Below are positions 15,778-23,681 of a DNA stretch of 37,807 nt, in pieces. The notes under the pieces were generated by a model. It saw nothing but the letters and a program-made list of their open reading frames with translations. It was not told where the DNA came from and did no database searches. The position numbers were made by a program, and so were the translations under genes. This DNA is from an uncultured Christensenella sp. (GTDB lineage: Bacteria; Bacillota; Clostridia; Christensenellales; Borkfalkiaceae): the NCBI GenBank assembly GCA_910578145.1, contig CAJTPJ010000009.1, positions 1 through 37,807 of the forward strand, given 5' to 3'. How positions within the stretch are numbered: the stretch's first letter is position 1; every line of letters starts with the position of its first letter.

Positions 15778-18666
15778 TTATTCCCTACCCGTGTCCTGTT
15801 CGAGTATGCGCCTTACCTCCGAAACTTTATCCGCTTCGTTGCCGATAGTGCGGCAAAAACTTTCCCCGCCGTCGTGGCTGAATTTCCAAAGCTCGTTTAT
15901 AAAGGTTGCAAACGTTCTTGCAACTATCGGGCGCAACTTGCCGCGCGGACGCCTGCCTTTGCAGGACGGCATAGGACAGTCCGCCTCCCACTTTTCATCA
16001 AAATCCAGCGAGTGCGGCGCAGGCGAACAACCCGCGTACTCGCAGTCGGCACAGCCTGAAATTTGTTCCTTGCCCGTGCCCGAAATTTTACAACTGTCCC
16101 AGCACGCCGCGTTGTTGCAGGTTGCGCACAGCTTCATTAAATCCGCTTCGGATATATTGGGTTTAAGCGCGTATTGTTTAAGCGCCGCGCACTTGCCCGC
16201 AAGCCGTTTATCGGTTAAAAATCTTTTGCAGTGCGAAACCGCGCAAATTTTACGGCAGTATACCGACCTGTCGCCCTTTTCGCCGGAGTTGCACATTTTG
16301 CCTTTTTCTCCGCCCGAAACGTGCGAAAGGCACATATATCCTTCCGAAACCGAGCGCGTAAGCACCGTTCCGCAACTGTCGCACTTAAAATCGTAAACTG
16401 TAATTTCCGTCATTTCTATGCCCTTGCCGTCGCTAAGCATAACGCAAGCGTCGGTGGCGCGGCAGATAAGGTCTGGCGATTTTTTACGCTTTTTCTCCTC
16501 ATAGTCCTGCCTTGGCATAAGTTTCACGCGCGAACACTGACGGCAACGCACCGCCACCATCTGGTCCGAGTTACTGCCCGCAAGAATGGTTGCGTCGCCG
16601 CTGTTGCTGGATAAAAGCCCTATTGCGGCAAAGTAGGAAAGCGCAAAACCTTCCAGCTTATTCATATCCGCAAGCGAATACACGTAAACGCCGCTCTTTT
16701 GCCCCAAACGGAAAATGCGCCCTATGCGCTGGTCCATAGCAAGGGGGTCGGGCGTGACTTGGAAATTTATTATTATATTTGATTCCTGCAAGTTAGCGCC
16801 CTCGGTAAACTTGGCGTCTTTGCATATCAAAATCGCGTCCTCGCGCGCGTTGAACTCGCTTTCAATTCTATGTACGTTGGAGTTGGCGTCGCCGACTATA
16901 ATTCTTGAAGCAAACTCCTTTTCGGCGGAAAGCGCCGCGCAAAACTCGTCGTACGCCTGTTCCTGCTTGGACAGCTCGTAATCGAAAAACACCAGCACGC
17001 GCAAGCCCTCGTGCCGCCTTAAAATTTGTTTGGCGCACTCGTATTTGTACCCCAGCTTATCCGAGGTAAGTTTGACGGGCATTAAATACGAATTGTTAGC
17101 AACGCCCGCGGGCATTGCGGCAATTCTGTCCGCGTAATAGTTAGCGTAGCCGCTTTTCGTAAAAATTTCGCGCGATTTGGCGTCGTTGCCGTTGAAATAG
17201 CTTATTAAATGGTTGAAAATATCCGCATAAGCCTGCCCGAATTTAAGGTTTCCGCGGTTTTCCTCAATATAATCGTCGAGATAGGTTTTTTCGCCGCCGC
17301 AGTCCACCAAAGGAAAATTATTTTCCGAAAGGTTATTAAAATCCACTAAAATTTTGTCGCCGTTAAGCCCCGTAATTTCAGCTTTGGTCAAACCCTCGGA
17401 AGTGGGGTAAAAGAAATAATTGAATATCTTTTTGGTTTTGGAAAGGTTGTTAGGCTGGCGAATCATAATAGAGCGCAAAACGCCGTTGTGATAAGCGTTT
17501 GCCACGTTTTTTTCCACCGCCGCAGAAATATCCGCGTTACCGTCCGCGTTTAAAAAACCGTCGGCAAGCATACAGCGGTCGTAATCGGACTTATCGTCAA
17601 ACCCCTCGTCCGCCTTTATATCGGCAAGATACGCCTGAAATTCCTTTTTGTAGTTTTGCAAAACTTCAAGGTATTTTACCCTGCGTATAAACTCGGTTAC
17701 GTTAGCCGCGCCGCGGCAAATATACTGCTTATAATATTCCTTTTCCTCGCGGTACTGCCGCGTTCTGTCCTTGTCGTCCTTTTCGTCAAAGTCGGAAGGG
17801 TTGCCGCCCTTGCACCTTACGAAATACCACAGCCTGAACATATTTTCAAGATTACCCGAATGCGGGGTAGCGGTAAGAAGCAAACAATAAGTGGCTTCCG
17901 CCTTTTTCTTGGTTTGCATCATTTCGGATAACAGCCGCATTGCGCCCGCGTACTTACCCGCCTCCTCGCTTAAATGGTGCGCCTCGTCCACCACGATAAC
18001 GTCAATAAGCAGGTTTTCAGCGTACTTCCACTGCGAAAATATATCTACGTCAACTATTATAGGGTGGTTTGGGCGCATAAATCCGCCCTCTTTGGCAACT
18101 CCCACTTCGTTTAAAACTTCGTTAAGCGCGGGAAATCCTTCGTCCGTAACATTGCCGTTTTTATCGTTTTTTTTCTGGACTTTATATAAAACGTCCTTGC
18201 CCAAACCGAACTTGGTTTCCAAAACGTTTACCCAATTATTAAAAACCTGGTCGGGCGCAACGATTAAAAGCGATTTTACTTTATTGCGCACGGCAAGCTC
18301 GCTTAAAATAACGCCCGCCTCGAAAGTTTTTCCGCTGCCGACTACGTCCGCCAGCAATCCGAAACCGCGCAAATCACGCAAAAACTTCTCCGCCGCCTTT
18401 TCCTGATGCGTTAAAATAACGCTTCCGTCGGCAGAGTGGATATTTTTATCGAAGCCGATGCCATACTTACCCCGCCCGTTTTTTGCGTAAACCGACGGGT
18501 CTATGACTAATTTTCTGAAATCGTCCTGGCTATCGAGAGCTTCAACATGTTTTTCGGCGGCGGCAACCGAGCGGGTGTATCTTTTCCTGCCCTGCAAGCC
18601 GCTGCGCTGTTCTTCTGCGGAAAACGCGCTTTCCGTAAAATTAATCTCGTAAACCTCTTCTTTCAT
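15778..18666 (-). CDS. SNF2/RapA-like helicase with Cys-rich C-terminus (gene 2)
   Basis: A 962-aa SF2 ATPase that should translocate on double-stranded nucleic acid rather than unwind it. Motif I is ADVVGSGKT (GSGKT 110-114), preceded by the LTHQEKA Q-motif-like element (85-91). Motif II is DEAH (227-230), motif III LLTATPHSGN (263-271). EGANLQESN and DQRIGRIFRLGQ (about 645-657) are motifs V-VI in the RapA/SNF2 form. Between motifs III and IV there is a long insertion (about 290-540). Residues about 705-925 contain over 25 cysteines in CxxC-type clusters (CRQC, CDSC, CATC, CADC), probably several zinc-binding modules. The start has GAGG five bases upstream, 7 nt after the Hsp70-like gene. 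DrmD of DISARM is also SNF2-like, so a defence role is plausible but unproven. Confidence 0.92.
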   Translation of the reverse strand: MKEEVYEINFTESAFSAEEQRSGLQGRKRYTRSVAAAEKHVEALDSQDDFRKLVIDPSVYAKNGRGKYGIGFDKNIHSADGSVILTHQEKAAEKFLRDLRGFGLLADVVGSGKTFEAGVILSELAVRNKVKSLLIVAPDQVFNNWVNVLETKFGLGKDVLYKVQKKNDKNGNVTDEGFPALNEVLNEVGVAKEGGFMRPNHPIIVDVDIFSQWKYAENLLIDVIVVDEAHHLSEEAGKYAGAMRLLSEMMQTKKKAEATYCLLLTATPHSGNLENMFRLWYFVRCKGGNPSDFDEKDDKDRTRQYREEKEYYKQYICRGAANVTEFIRRVKYLEVLQNYKKEFQAYLADIKADEGFDDKSDYDRCMLADGFLNADGNADISAAVEKNVANAYHNGVLRSIMIRQPNNLSKTKKIFNYFFYPTSEGLTKAEITGLNGDKILVDFNNLSENNFPLVDCGGEKTYLDDYIEENRGNLKFGQAYADIFNHLISYFNGNDAKSREIFTKSGYANYYADRIAAMPAGVANNSYLMPVKLTSDKLGYKYECAKQILRRHEGLRVLVFFDYELSKQEQAYDEFCAALSAEKEFASRIIVGDANSNVHRIESEFNAREDAILICKDAKFTEGANLQESNIIINFQVTPDPLAMDQRIGRIFRLGQKSGVYVYSLADMNKLEGFALSYFAAIGLLSSNSGDATILAGSNSDQMVAVRCRQCSRVKLMPRQDYEEKKRKKSPDLICRATDACVMLSDGKGIEMTEITVYDFKCDSCGTVLTRSVSEGYMCLSHVSGGEKGKMCNSGEKGDRSVYCRKICAVSHCKRFLTDKRLAGKCAALKQYALKPNISEADLMKLCATCNNAACWDSCKISGTGKEQISGCADCEYAGCSPAPHSLDFDEKWEADCPMPSCKGRRPRGKLRPIVARTFATFINELWKFSHDGGESFCRTIGNEADKVSEVRRILEQDTGRE

Positions 18667-18673
18667 ATTGCCT

Positions 18674-20692
18674 CTAACTGAAAATCATCTCTCCGATATC
18701 AAAGTCGAACTTAATATCTTTTTTATAAACGACTTGCCGTTCGCCGGCGCGGTAAATAAGTTTACCGTTTTTCTTGATATCCCAAAGATAAATTATCGTA
18801 ACTTTATCGTCGCCGTTTCTCTTACGGTCGTTTTCGGCGTAAGGTCTTGCCCTGCCCTCGCCGTCTATATCCACGCCTATAACCGCGTAAACTTTATCTA
18901 TAAGGCGCACGCGAGTTTTGTTATAGTAATAATAAATTACCCCCGCGCCCGAAGATTTGTCCGCGCCGCCGCTTAAAATCTTTACCCCCGCGTATTTAAC
19001 TAATTTTTCCATTATCCGCCTGTTAAACGGGTCGGCTTTAAGGTAGTTTTTGCCGGAAGCGGTGGTAACGTACTCCACGCGGGATATAGCTCTGCGCTGC
19101 TGTATATCCTCCCGCGTGAAAATAGTGCTCATAATATGCATAGGCGCGGAATTTATACTGTCGCGCGAGGTGGTTAAACCTATTCTGTCCTCGGGACGGG
19201 GCGTAAAAAACTTTGCGCCGTCCGGCGGAAGCACGTCGCCTTTATTTACCAAAAGCTCGAGATAAGGCACGTCGCCCTCGTACAAAAACAGCCTGAGCCC
19301 GTAGGATAGTGCAAGCACGGTTTTAATGTCGATATCTTTTAGGTCGGACAGCGCGCAACCGAGAGCGGGCGCGTACAAAGCGTCCTCGTATGCAAGAATA
19401 TTAAACCCGTCGTTTTCCACCGTATCGTAACTTTCGTCGTCCTTTTCAAAGGTAAGCACGTTGTATTTGGGCAAGTTTTTAGAAATAAATTCCACCAGCC
19501 CGTAGGTTTCAACGGGTCCGCCCGTAAGAAAAATTTTCTTTACGTCTGAATTGACGGGGCGCTCGGCTTCGGTTTTTATATATTCCAAAATCCGCTGCGC
19601 AACCCCCGTACCGTCGGCAATGCCGACGCAATTTAAAAATTGCTGCCGCGTGATATATTGCTGTATGTACAAATCGCGCGAAACGCACACGGGCACGCCG
19701 TTTTTAAACACGCTTTTTTCATACGCGGGAATACCGAGTATGACTTTAGCCGTTTTTATGTCCTTAACGAATAAGTATTGTTTGGAGTTAAGCGATTCTT
19801 CGGCGTGGTAACCATCCTCCCCGCAAGAAGGTCTGCCCATACTCTCCCTACCGCTCAGCCTGCCCTCGAAAAAAGCCGCCACTGCGTCGTCGATATCGTT
19901 TCCGCCAAGATTTTCAGGGTCGTTATGTCCGTCCGTTCCGTCCACGGCAACCCCCCCTGAAAGCAGACCCGCTTTTACAACGGAAATTTTTTCTTCACCC
20001 AAATTAAAAATCAAAACGCTTTCGCCCCGCCTTATCCTGCGGGTAAACGTTGCGTAAGCGCAAAGCGACTTAGTCATACTAAGCGACTTTATGCTATCCG
20101 TTTCAAACGCGCCGCACACCAGCCTTTCCAGCTCGTCTATATATTCCTTACACGAACGTTGCGGATACACCGCCGAAGGTCTTACCGTAAAATCGTCATC
20201 ACCGAAAAGCTCGCCAAGCCGCGCGTGAACAAGTCCGTTAACGTAGCGAAAAAAACCCGCGCAAACGTCCGCGGGTGTAAAGCCCCGCGCGTTAAAAGTC
20301 GTGTTTGCGTTAACCGCCTTCTCGAAATCAGCGGGGATTTTGCGCCTTACGGGAAAATAGAATTTGGGAAAGTCGTTTTTGTTGAAATAATAGTCGCGGT
20401 TTCTTGCCGTAACGTCCGCATTTTCGCGGCGGAGCAACAGCGACAAAAGAAATTTAATTTTTACCACGCCCGTAAACGACTTGTCGCCAACGGTATCCAC
20501 GGCTTCGCCGTAAATCCACTTTTCTTCGTCAAAGTCGTAATAAGCCACCGCAGGCACCGCCGTCATTGACAGGGTATCCCCCACGATTTTGCCCGTTACG
20601 GGTTGCGTGCGGTTGTAAGAATATGCAATTTTTAACGTATCGCTGCCCAGGTCAAGCCCCACGCACACGCTTCTTTTTCCGTCGTCTGCCAC
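18674..20692 (-). CDS. Hsp70/actin-fold ATPase-like protein with altered phosphate-2 loop (gene 1)
   Basis: A 672-aa protein of the Hsp70/actin superfamily opening the operon. The phosphate-1 loop is VGLDLGSDTLKIAY (11-24). VYPQRSCKEYIDELER (175-190) and SMTKSLCAYATF (205-216) correspond to the VPAYFxxxQR and NEPTAAALAYG regions of DnaK, LGGNDIDDAV (262-271) to GGxDFD, and IFLTGGPVETYG (387-398) to the adenosine motif. The phosphate-2 loop, DLGGGT in DnaK, reads NLGEEK (230-235): the aspartate and glycine pair are lost, so ATP binding may persist while hydrolysis is changed. The tail beyond about 480 does not look like a normal substrate-binding domain and no GrpE or DnaJ gene is visible, so this is not housekeeping DnaK. 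The start is GTG, with GGTGA six bases upstream. Probably a nucleotide-sensing switch (inference). Confidence 0.88.
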   Translation of the reverse strand: MADDGKRSVCVGLDLGSDTLKIAYSYNRTQPVTGKIVGDTLSMTAVPAVAYYDFDEEKWIYGEAVDTVGDKSFTGVVKIKFLLSLLLRRENADVTARNRDYYFNKNDFPKFYFPVRRKIPADFEKAVNANTTFNARGFTPADVCAGFFRYVNGLVHARLGELFGDDDFTVRPSAVYPQRSCKEYIDELERLVCGAFETDSIKSLSMTKSLCAYATFTRRIRRGESVLIFNLGEEKISVVKAGLLSGGVAVDGTDGHNDPENLGGNDIDDAVAAFFEGRLSGRESMGRPSCGEDGYHAEESLNSKQYLFVKDIKTAKVILGIPAYEKSVFKNGVPVCVSRDLYIQQYITRQQFLNCVGIADGTGVAQRILEYIKTEAERPVNSDVKKIFLTGGPVETYGLVEFISKNLPKYNVLTFEKDDESYDTVENDGFNILAYEDALYAPALGCALSDLKDIDIKTVLALSYGLRLFLYEGDVPYLELLVNKGDVLPPDGAKFFTPRPEDRIGLTTSRDSINSAPMHIMSTIFTREDIQQRRAISRVEYVTTASGKNYLKADPFNRRIMEKLVKYAGVKILSGGADKSSGAGVIYYYYNKTRVRLIDKVYAVIGVDIDGEGRARPYAENDRKRNGDDKVTIIYLWDIKKNGKLIYRAGERQVVYKKDIKFDFDIGEMIFS

Positions 20693-20729
20693 AGTTAGTC
20701 ACCGTTTTTTTGATATTTTACCAATTTAT

Positions 20730-20758
20730 ATTATAACATAATATAAAAAATATGTCAA
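20730..20758 (-). promoter_or_regulatory. Perfect-consensus sigma-A promoter of the ten-gene operon
   Basis: On the minus strand TTGACA (20758-20753), exactly 17 bases, then TATAAT (20735-20730). Both hexamers match the consensus completely in an AT-rich setting. The start site should fall near 20723, about 30 bases before the GTG start codon. The -35 box sits only a few bases after the terminator hairpin of the upstream gene. Confidence 0.9.
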
Positions 20759-20787
20759 TAAAAGCGCCCGACCGTCGGTCGGGCGCC
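20755..20787 (-). terminator. Strong intrinsic terminator after the orphan membrane protein
   Basis: A perfect 10-bp GC stem (GCGCCCGACC, loop GTC or GAC, GGTCGGGCGC, at 20764-20786) is followed on the minus strand by TTTTATT. It separates the 396-aa membrane-protein gene from the operon promoter and overlaps the edge of that promoter. Confidence 0.85.
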
Positions 20788-20800
20788 AAAATTTGTAAAA

Positions 20801-21991
20801 TTATCTTCTAAGTTTTCTTATCTTGTGTTTGATAGGGAACGCCCAGAATATGGAAACCAGCCACAAAAGCAAGTAGCAAACGCCGCTTATCCAAGTCATA
20901 GACGAAACTGCGCCAAGCACAGCCAAAGCCGTAGCCCCGTCGGCGCCCATTAACGCCGCCGCAACCGCAGGTATGCCCATAACTTTCAAAACAACCCCGA
21001 ATATAAGGCAAGGAATAGCGCCGAATATCTTTACGTACCACATAGTAAAGCGCTTGTTTTTGGCAAACGTATGGAAGAACGCAAACAGGAACAATATAAC
21101 CCAAATACCGGCAATCCCGCAGAAGAAGTAGAACAAGTAGCTGGAATAGCCTATATATTCACCCATAGAATCGTTAAGCTCTTGCATAGTTTGCGACATT
21201 GAGTTGTCACCCTCGTTACCGGGCATCTGCACCGAGCCGTCCAATAAGCCTTTGTACAAGTCCGCGTAAGTGGTAACGACCGTGCCGCTACCGTCCTCAC
21301 GGGTGGAAGCGAAAACGCAAACCATAGCTTCAATAGAAAAACTGCCATTCGTTGCATTAGTAGTTTTCTCGTACAAATCAGTTGCAACCTCGGGTATATC
21401 CTGCTTGATTTGCTCGTCCAAAGGCACGCCCGTCTGCGTTTCTATAATTTTTACGTAATCGTCAACGGCTTTTAAAAACTCGTCCTGGCTTTCTGCCTTG
21501 CCGACTTTTTCAAGCCCTGCGTTAAGCTCGTTAAAATCAACCGCGTCAAAATTTTCAAGCCCCGTCGCCATAACGGCGTAAACGTTTGCAGCGGAATTCA
21601 TAATTTCTTCAAACAAACCGCTTTCAAACAACAATATTTCCATTAAAATTTCTATTCTGTCGTCTTCGGCAGCAAACGAAATTTTAGCCATGTCGAGGGG
21701 AGTTAAACTCAATTTGCCGTTCAACGAACCCATAATCGCAGTTTGCACACTATCGGAACCCGAGGCGCTTCCGCCGTTGGAGCTGTCGGGGTCTTGCATA
21801 CCGTCTACCGTGCCGTCGTCTGGTTGAATTTCCGCCATAATTTCCGTCGCTTTGCTTAAATCCACCTGTATAAACGGCGTTACCATAAGCGAAACAGCCG
21901 CAACGATACAGATAATAATAACGAAAATATTTAACGGAATCAGCTTTCTTTGCAGGCGTTTTTCTTCGTAATCATAGTACCTATAACCCAT
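20801..21991 (-). CDS. Orphan membrane protein, function unknown
   Basis: A 396-aa protein of no family I recognise. One membrane helix follows a basic N-terminus (about residues 18-38: IPLNIFVIIICIVAAVSLMV). A long, mostly acidic loop (about 40-280), with a Gly/Ser/Asp-rich low-complexity start and helical remainder, probably lies outside. Three to four further helices (about 285-390) end in a basic KHKIRKLRR tail. I chose the ATG at 21991 because AGAGGTG sits seven bases upstream; ATG and TTG codons up to nine codons earlier have no good ribosome site. It has its own perfect promoter and its own terminator, so it is transcribed alone. It may be unrelated to either neighbouring operon or be a constitutive envelope component. 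Confidence 0.85.
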   Translation of the reverse strand: MGYRYYDYEEKRLQRKLIPLNIFVIIICIVAAVSLMVTPFIQVDLSKATEIMAEIQPDDGTVDGMQDPDSSNGGSASGSDSVQTAIMGSLNGKLSLTPLDMAKISFAAEDDRIEILMEILLFESGLFEEIMNSAANVYAVMATGLENFDAVDFNELNAGLEKVGKAESQDEFLKAVDDYVKIIETQTGVPLDEQIKQDIPEVATDLYEKTTNATNGSFSIEAMVCVFASTREDGSGTVVTTYADLYKGLLDGSVQMPGNEGDNSMSQTMQELNDSMGEYIGYSSYLFYFFCGIAGIWVILFLFAFFHTFAKNKRFTMWYVKIFGAIPCLIFGVVLKVMGIPAVAAALMGADGATALAVLGAVSSMTWISGVCYLLLWLVSIFWAFPIKHKIRKLRR

Positions 21992-22050
21992 TAATTTACA
22001 CCTCTTTTTCATATTCAAGGGGCATAATTTTACCCCCTTAATTTAGCTCT

Positions 22051-22079
22051 ATTATATAATATTCTATTAATACTGTCAA
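22051..22079 (-). promoter_or_regulatory. Perfect-consensus sigma-A promoter of the orphan membrane protein
   Basis: TTGACA (22079-22074), 17 bases, TATAAT (22056-22051) on the minus strand, all twelve consensus positions matched. Expected start site near 22044, giving a leader of about 50 bases before the ATG at 21991. Confidence 0.88.
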
Positions 22080-22110
22080 TAATTTTTACGTTATCCCAAA
22101 ATTTACCCAA

Positions 22111-22136
22111 TTACGCCGCGACGCAAACCGCCGTAA
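22111..22136 (-). terminator. Possible hairpin after the family 43 glycosidase gene
   Basis: Just after the GH43 stop codon the minus strand can pair TTACG with CGTAA around an inner GCG/CGC pair. No U-tract follows directly, so it may only be an mRNA 3' structure; the interval to the next promoter is short, which fits a transcript end here. Confidence 0.3.
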
Positions 22137-22137
22137 A

Positions 22138-23571
22138 TTAATTAAAAGAAAATGAAATAAACGACGGGCGCCCCTTGCCGTTAAAAGTAAAATAAAGCGG
22201 ATAAACTCCGTATAACGGATTTATTTTTGCGGTAAATTTTCGTTGCTTTTTGTCGCAGTTTATATCAATTACCCCCAATATATCCCCCGATAAACTGCTT
22301 TTTACGGTAATTTTGCCGCGCGCCTTTCCGCGCAAAGTAACGCTTATTTCCGCATTACCGGAAAAGTTGAAATATTTAAATCCAGCCGTCGCGCCGTTGC
22401 AAAAATTAGCTATATATTGGTCGGGGGCGCACTCTCTGTCCGCACCGCTTTGCGTAAAATAAGGGTGACTGCCGCGTGGCAATTTAACGGTATAAAACCT
22501 TACTCCCTTTTTTGAAAACAGGTTGCAAGCTATCCCCGCGCTATATTCGCCTTCGGCTTTTAACGCGCCGCCGTTTAGCCCGCACGAAGTTATTTCAGCC
22601 TGCGCAAAAGTACCGTCGGCGTTCATTTTTATTTTTTCGGCGCAAGCCTGCCGCGAAAAACAGTGGCGGTTTGTTTGGCGGTGATAAAATACGTAATATT
22701 CGCCGTTTATAAACTCTATACTGCCGTGCGTGTTGCCTAAATAGTTTAAAGGCTTATCCGAAAGCCCCAAATCGCCTATACTTACAAGCGTGCCCTTATA
22801 CTTAAAATCGCCAAGCGGACAGTTGCCCGTAGCGTAGCAAAGCTCGTGACCGTTTACCGAAGAATATATAAAATAATATATTCCGTTAAACTTGCGCATA
22901 GAGCTTGCTTCAAAAAATTCGTGCCCCTCGTAAGCGGTGCCTTTTGAGCAACGCCGCGTTTTGGCAATGCGGGCAAGCGGCAACTTTACGGTAAGCATAT
23001 CCACCTCTAATCCGCAACCCATAGCCCCGTTTTTATTTACGGGTTTAAACTTTGTAAACACGTTTGGACGGCGGGGAGCAAAACCGGTGTAAAGGTACAC
23101 TTTACCGTCGTCATCGCGGTATACTGCGGGGTCAAATTGAAAAAAGTCGCGCTCTTTCCCTCTACCCAACGGCGTGCCGTCGGGGTATTTTACCCTACCG
23201 TGATAGACGTACTTGCCGGCGGGTTTATCGCATACGGCAACGCCGATAGTGCCGTCGTTGCCCATAAAATAATACAGGTAATACCTGCCGTCCGCTCCCT
23301 TTACAACGTCGGGCGCGTATAGCTGTTTAAACAACCCTTTAATACCCGTCGGGTCGTCCGACTTCCTCCATATAACCCCCTCGTACTTCCAATCCGACAA
23401 GTCGGTTACGGGCGCGGACCAACAAACGTAATCGTTCATACAAAACGTTGCGCCGTTAAATTTATCGTGACTGCCGTAAACGTATACCCTGTCGCCGAAA
23501 ACGTGCGGCTCGCCGTCGGGAACGTATTCCCAGCTTGGCAAATACGGGTTAAAAACTTGCTTTTTATTCAT
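22138..23571 (-). CDS. Glycoside hydrolase family 43, apparently cytoplasmic
   Basis: A 477-aa five-bladed beta-propeller glycosidase. Candidate catalytic residues are D19 in VPDGEP (general base), D147 in FQFDPAV (pKa modulator) and E221 in FFEASSMRK (general acid); the APDV (86-89) and THGSI (281-285) family elements are also present. Residues about 335-477 form a beta-sandwich appendage. No signal peptide or lipobox exists, so it should act inside the cell on imported oligosaccharides. GH43 enzymes usually remove L-arabinofuranose, D-xylose or galactose; the specificity cannot be read here. It has its own promoter and lies after a terminator, so it is regulated separately from the surface GH3 operon although clearly related in role. 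ATG start with AGGTGG immediately upstream. Confidence 0.9.
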   Translation of the reverse strand: MNKKQVFNPYLPSWEYVPDGEPHVFGDRVYVYGSHDKFNGATFCMNDYVCWSAPVTDLSDWKYEGVIWRKSDDPTGIKGLFKQLYAPDVVKGADGRYYLYYFMGNDGTIGVAVCDKPAGKYVYHGRVKYPDGTPLGRGKERDFFQFDPAVYRDDDGKVYLYTGFAPRRPNVFTKFKPVNKNGAMGCGLEVDMLTVKLPLARIAKTRRCSKGTAYEGHEFFEASSMRKFNGIYYFIYSSVNGHELCYATGNCPLGDFKYKGTLVSIGDLGLSDKPLNYLGNTHGSIEFINGEYYVFYHRQTNRHCFSRQACAEKIKMNADGTFAQAEITSCGLNGGALKAEGEYSAGIACNLFSKKGVRFYTVKLPRGSHPYFTQSGADRECAPDQYIANFCNGATAGFKYFNFSGNAEISVTLRGKARGKITVKSSLSGDILGVIDINCDKKQRKFTAKINPLYGVYPLYFTFNGKGRPSFISFSFN

Positions 23572-23591
23572 AGCCCACCTTTAATAAAATT

Positions 23592-23620
23592 ATGTTACCA
23601 CAGCGGTTTTACTTTGTCAA
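23592..23620 (-). promoter_or_regulatory. Promoter of the GH43 gene
   Basis: TTGACA (23620-23615), 17 bases, TAACAT (23597-23592), with a TG one base before the -10 box (extended -10). The weaker -10 box (4 of 6) leaves room for activation. The start site should lie near 23585, giving a very short leader before the ATG at 23571. Confidence 0.6.
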
Positions 23621-23635
23621 TAACCGCCCGCAATC

Positions 23636-23671
23636 AAAAAAAAGCGGCTTCATACGAAACCGCTTTTTTTA
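23636..23671 (-). terminator. Intrinsic terminator of the surface-glycosidase operon
   Basis: Minus strand: AAAGCGGTTT, loop CGTATG, AAGCCGCTTT (10 pairs including one G-U), followed by a run of eight T. It begins 10 bases after the stop of the small lipoprotein gene and isolates the GH43 gene downstream. Confidence 0.9.
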
Positions 23672-23681
23672 AATTTTAAAT

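Noticed and set aside
18674..20692. Housekeeping DnaK
   Set aside because: The phosphate-2 loop is altered, the substrate-binding domain is not recognisable, and no grpE or dnaJ gene is nearby.
21992..22018. Upstream start (TTG or ATG) for the orphan membrane protein
   Set aside because: The best ribosome site, AGAGGTG, lies inside this stretch and is placed correctly only for the ATG at 21991.
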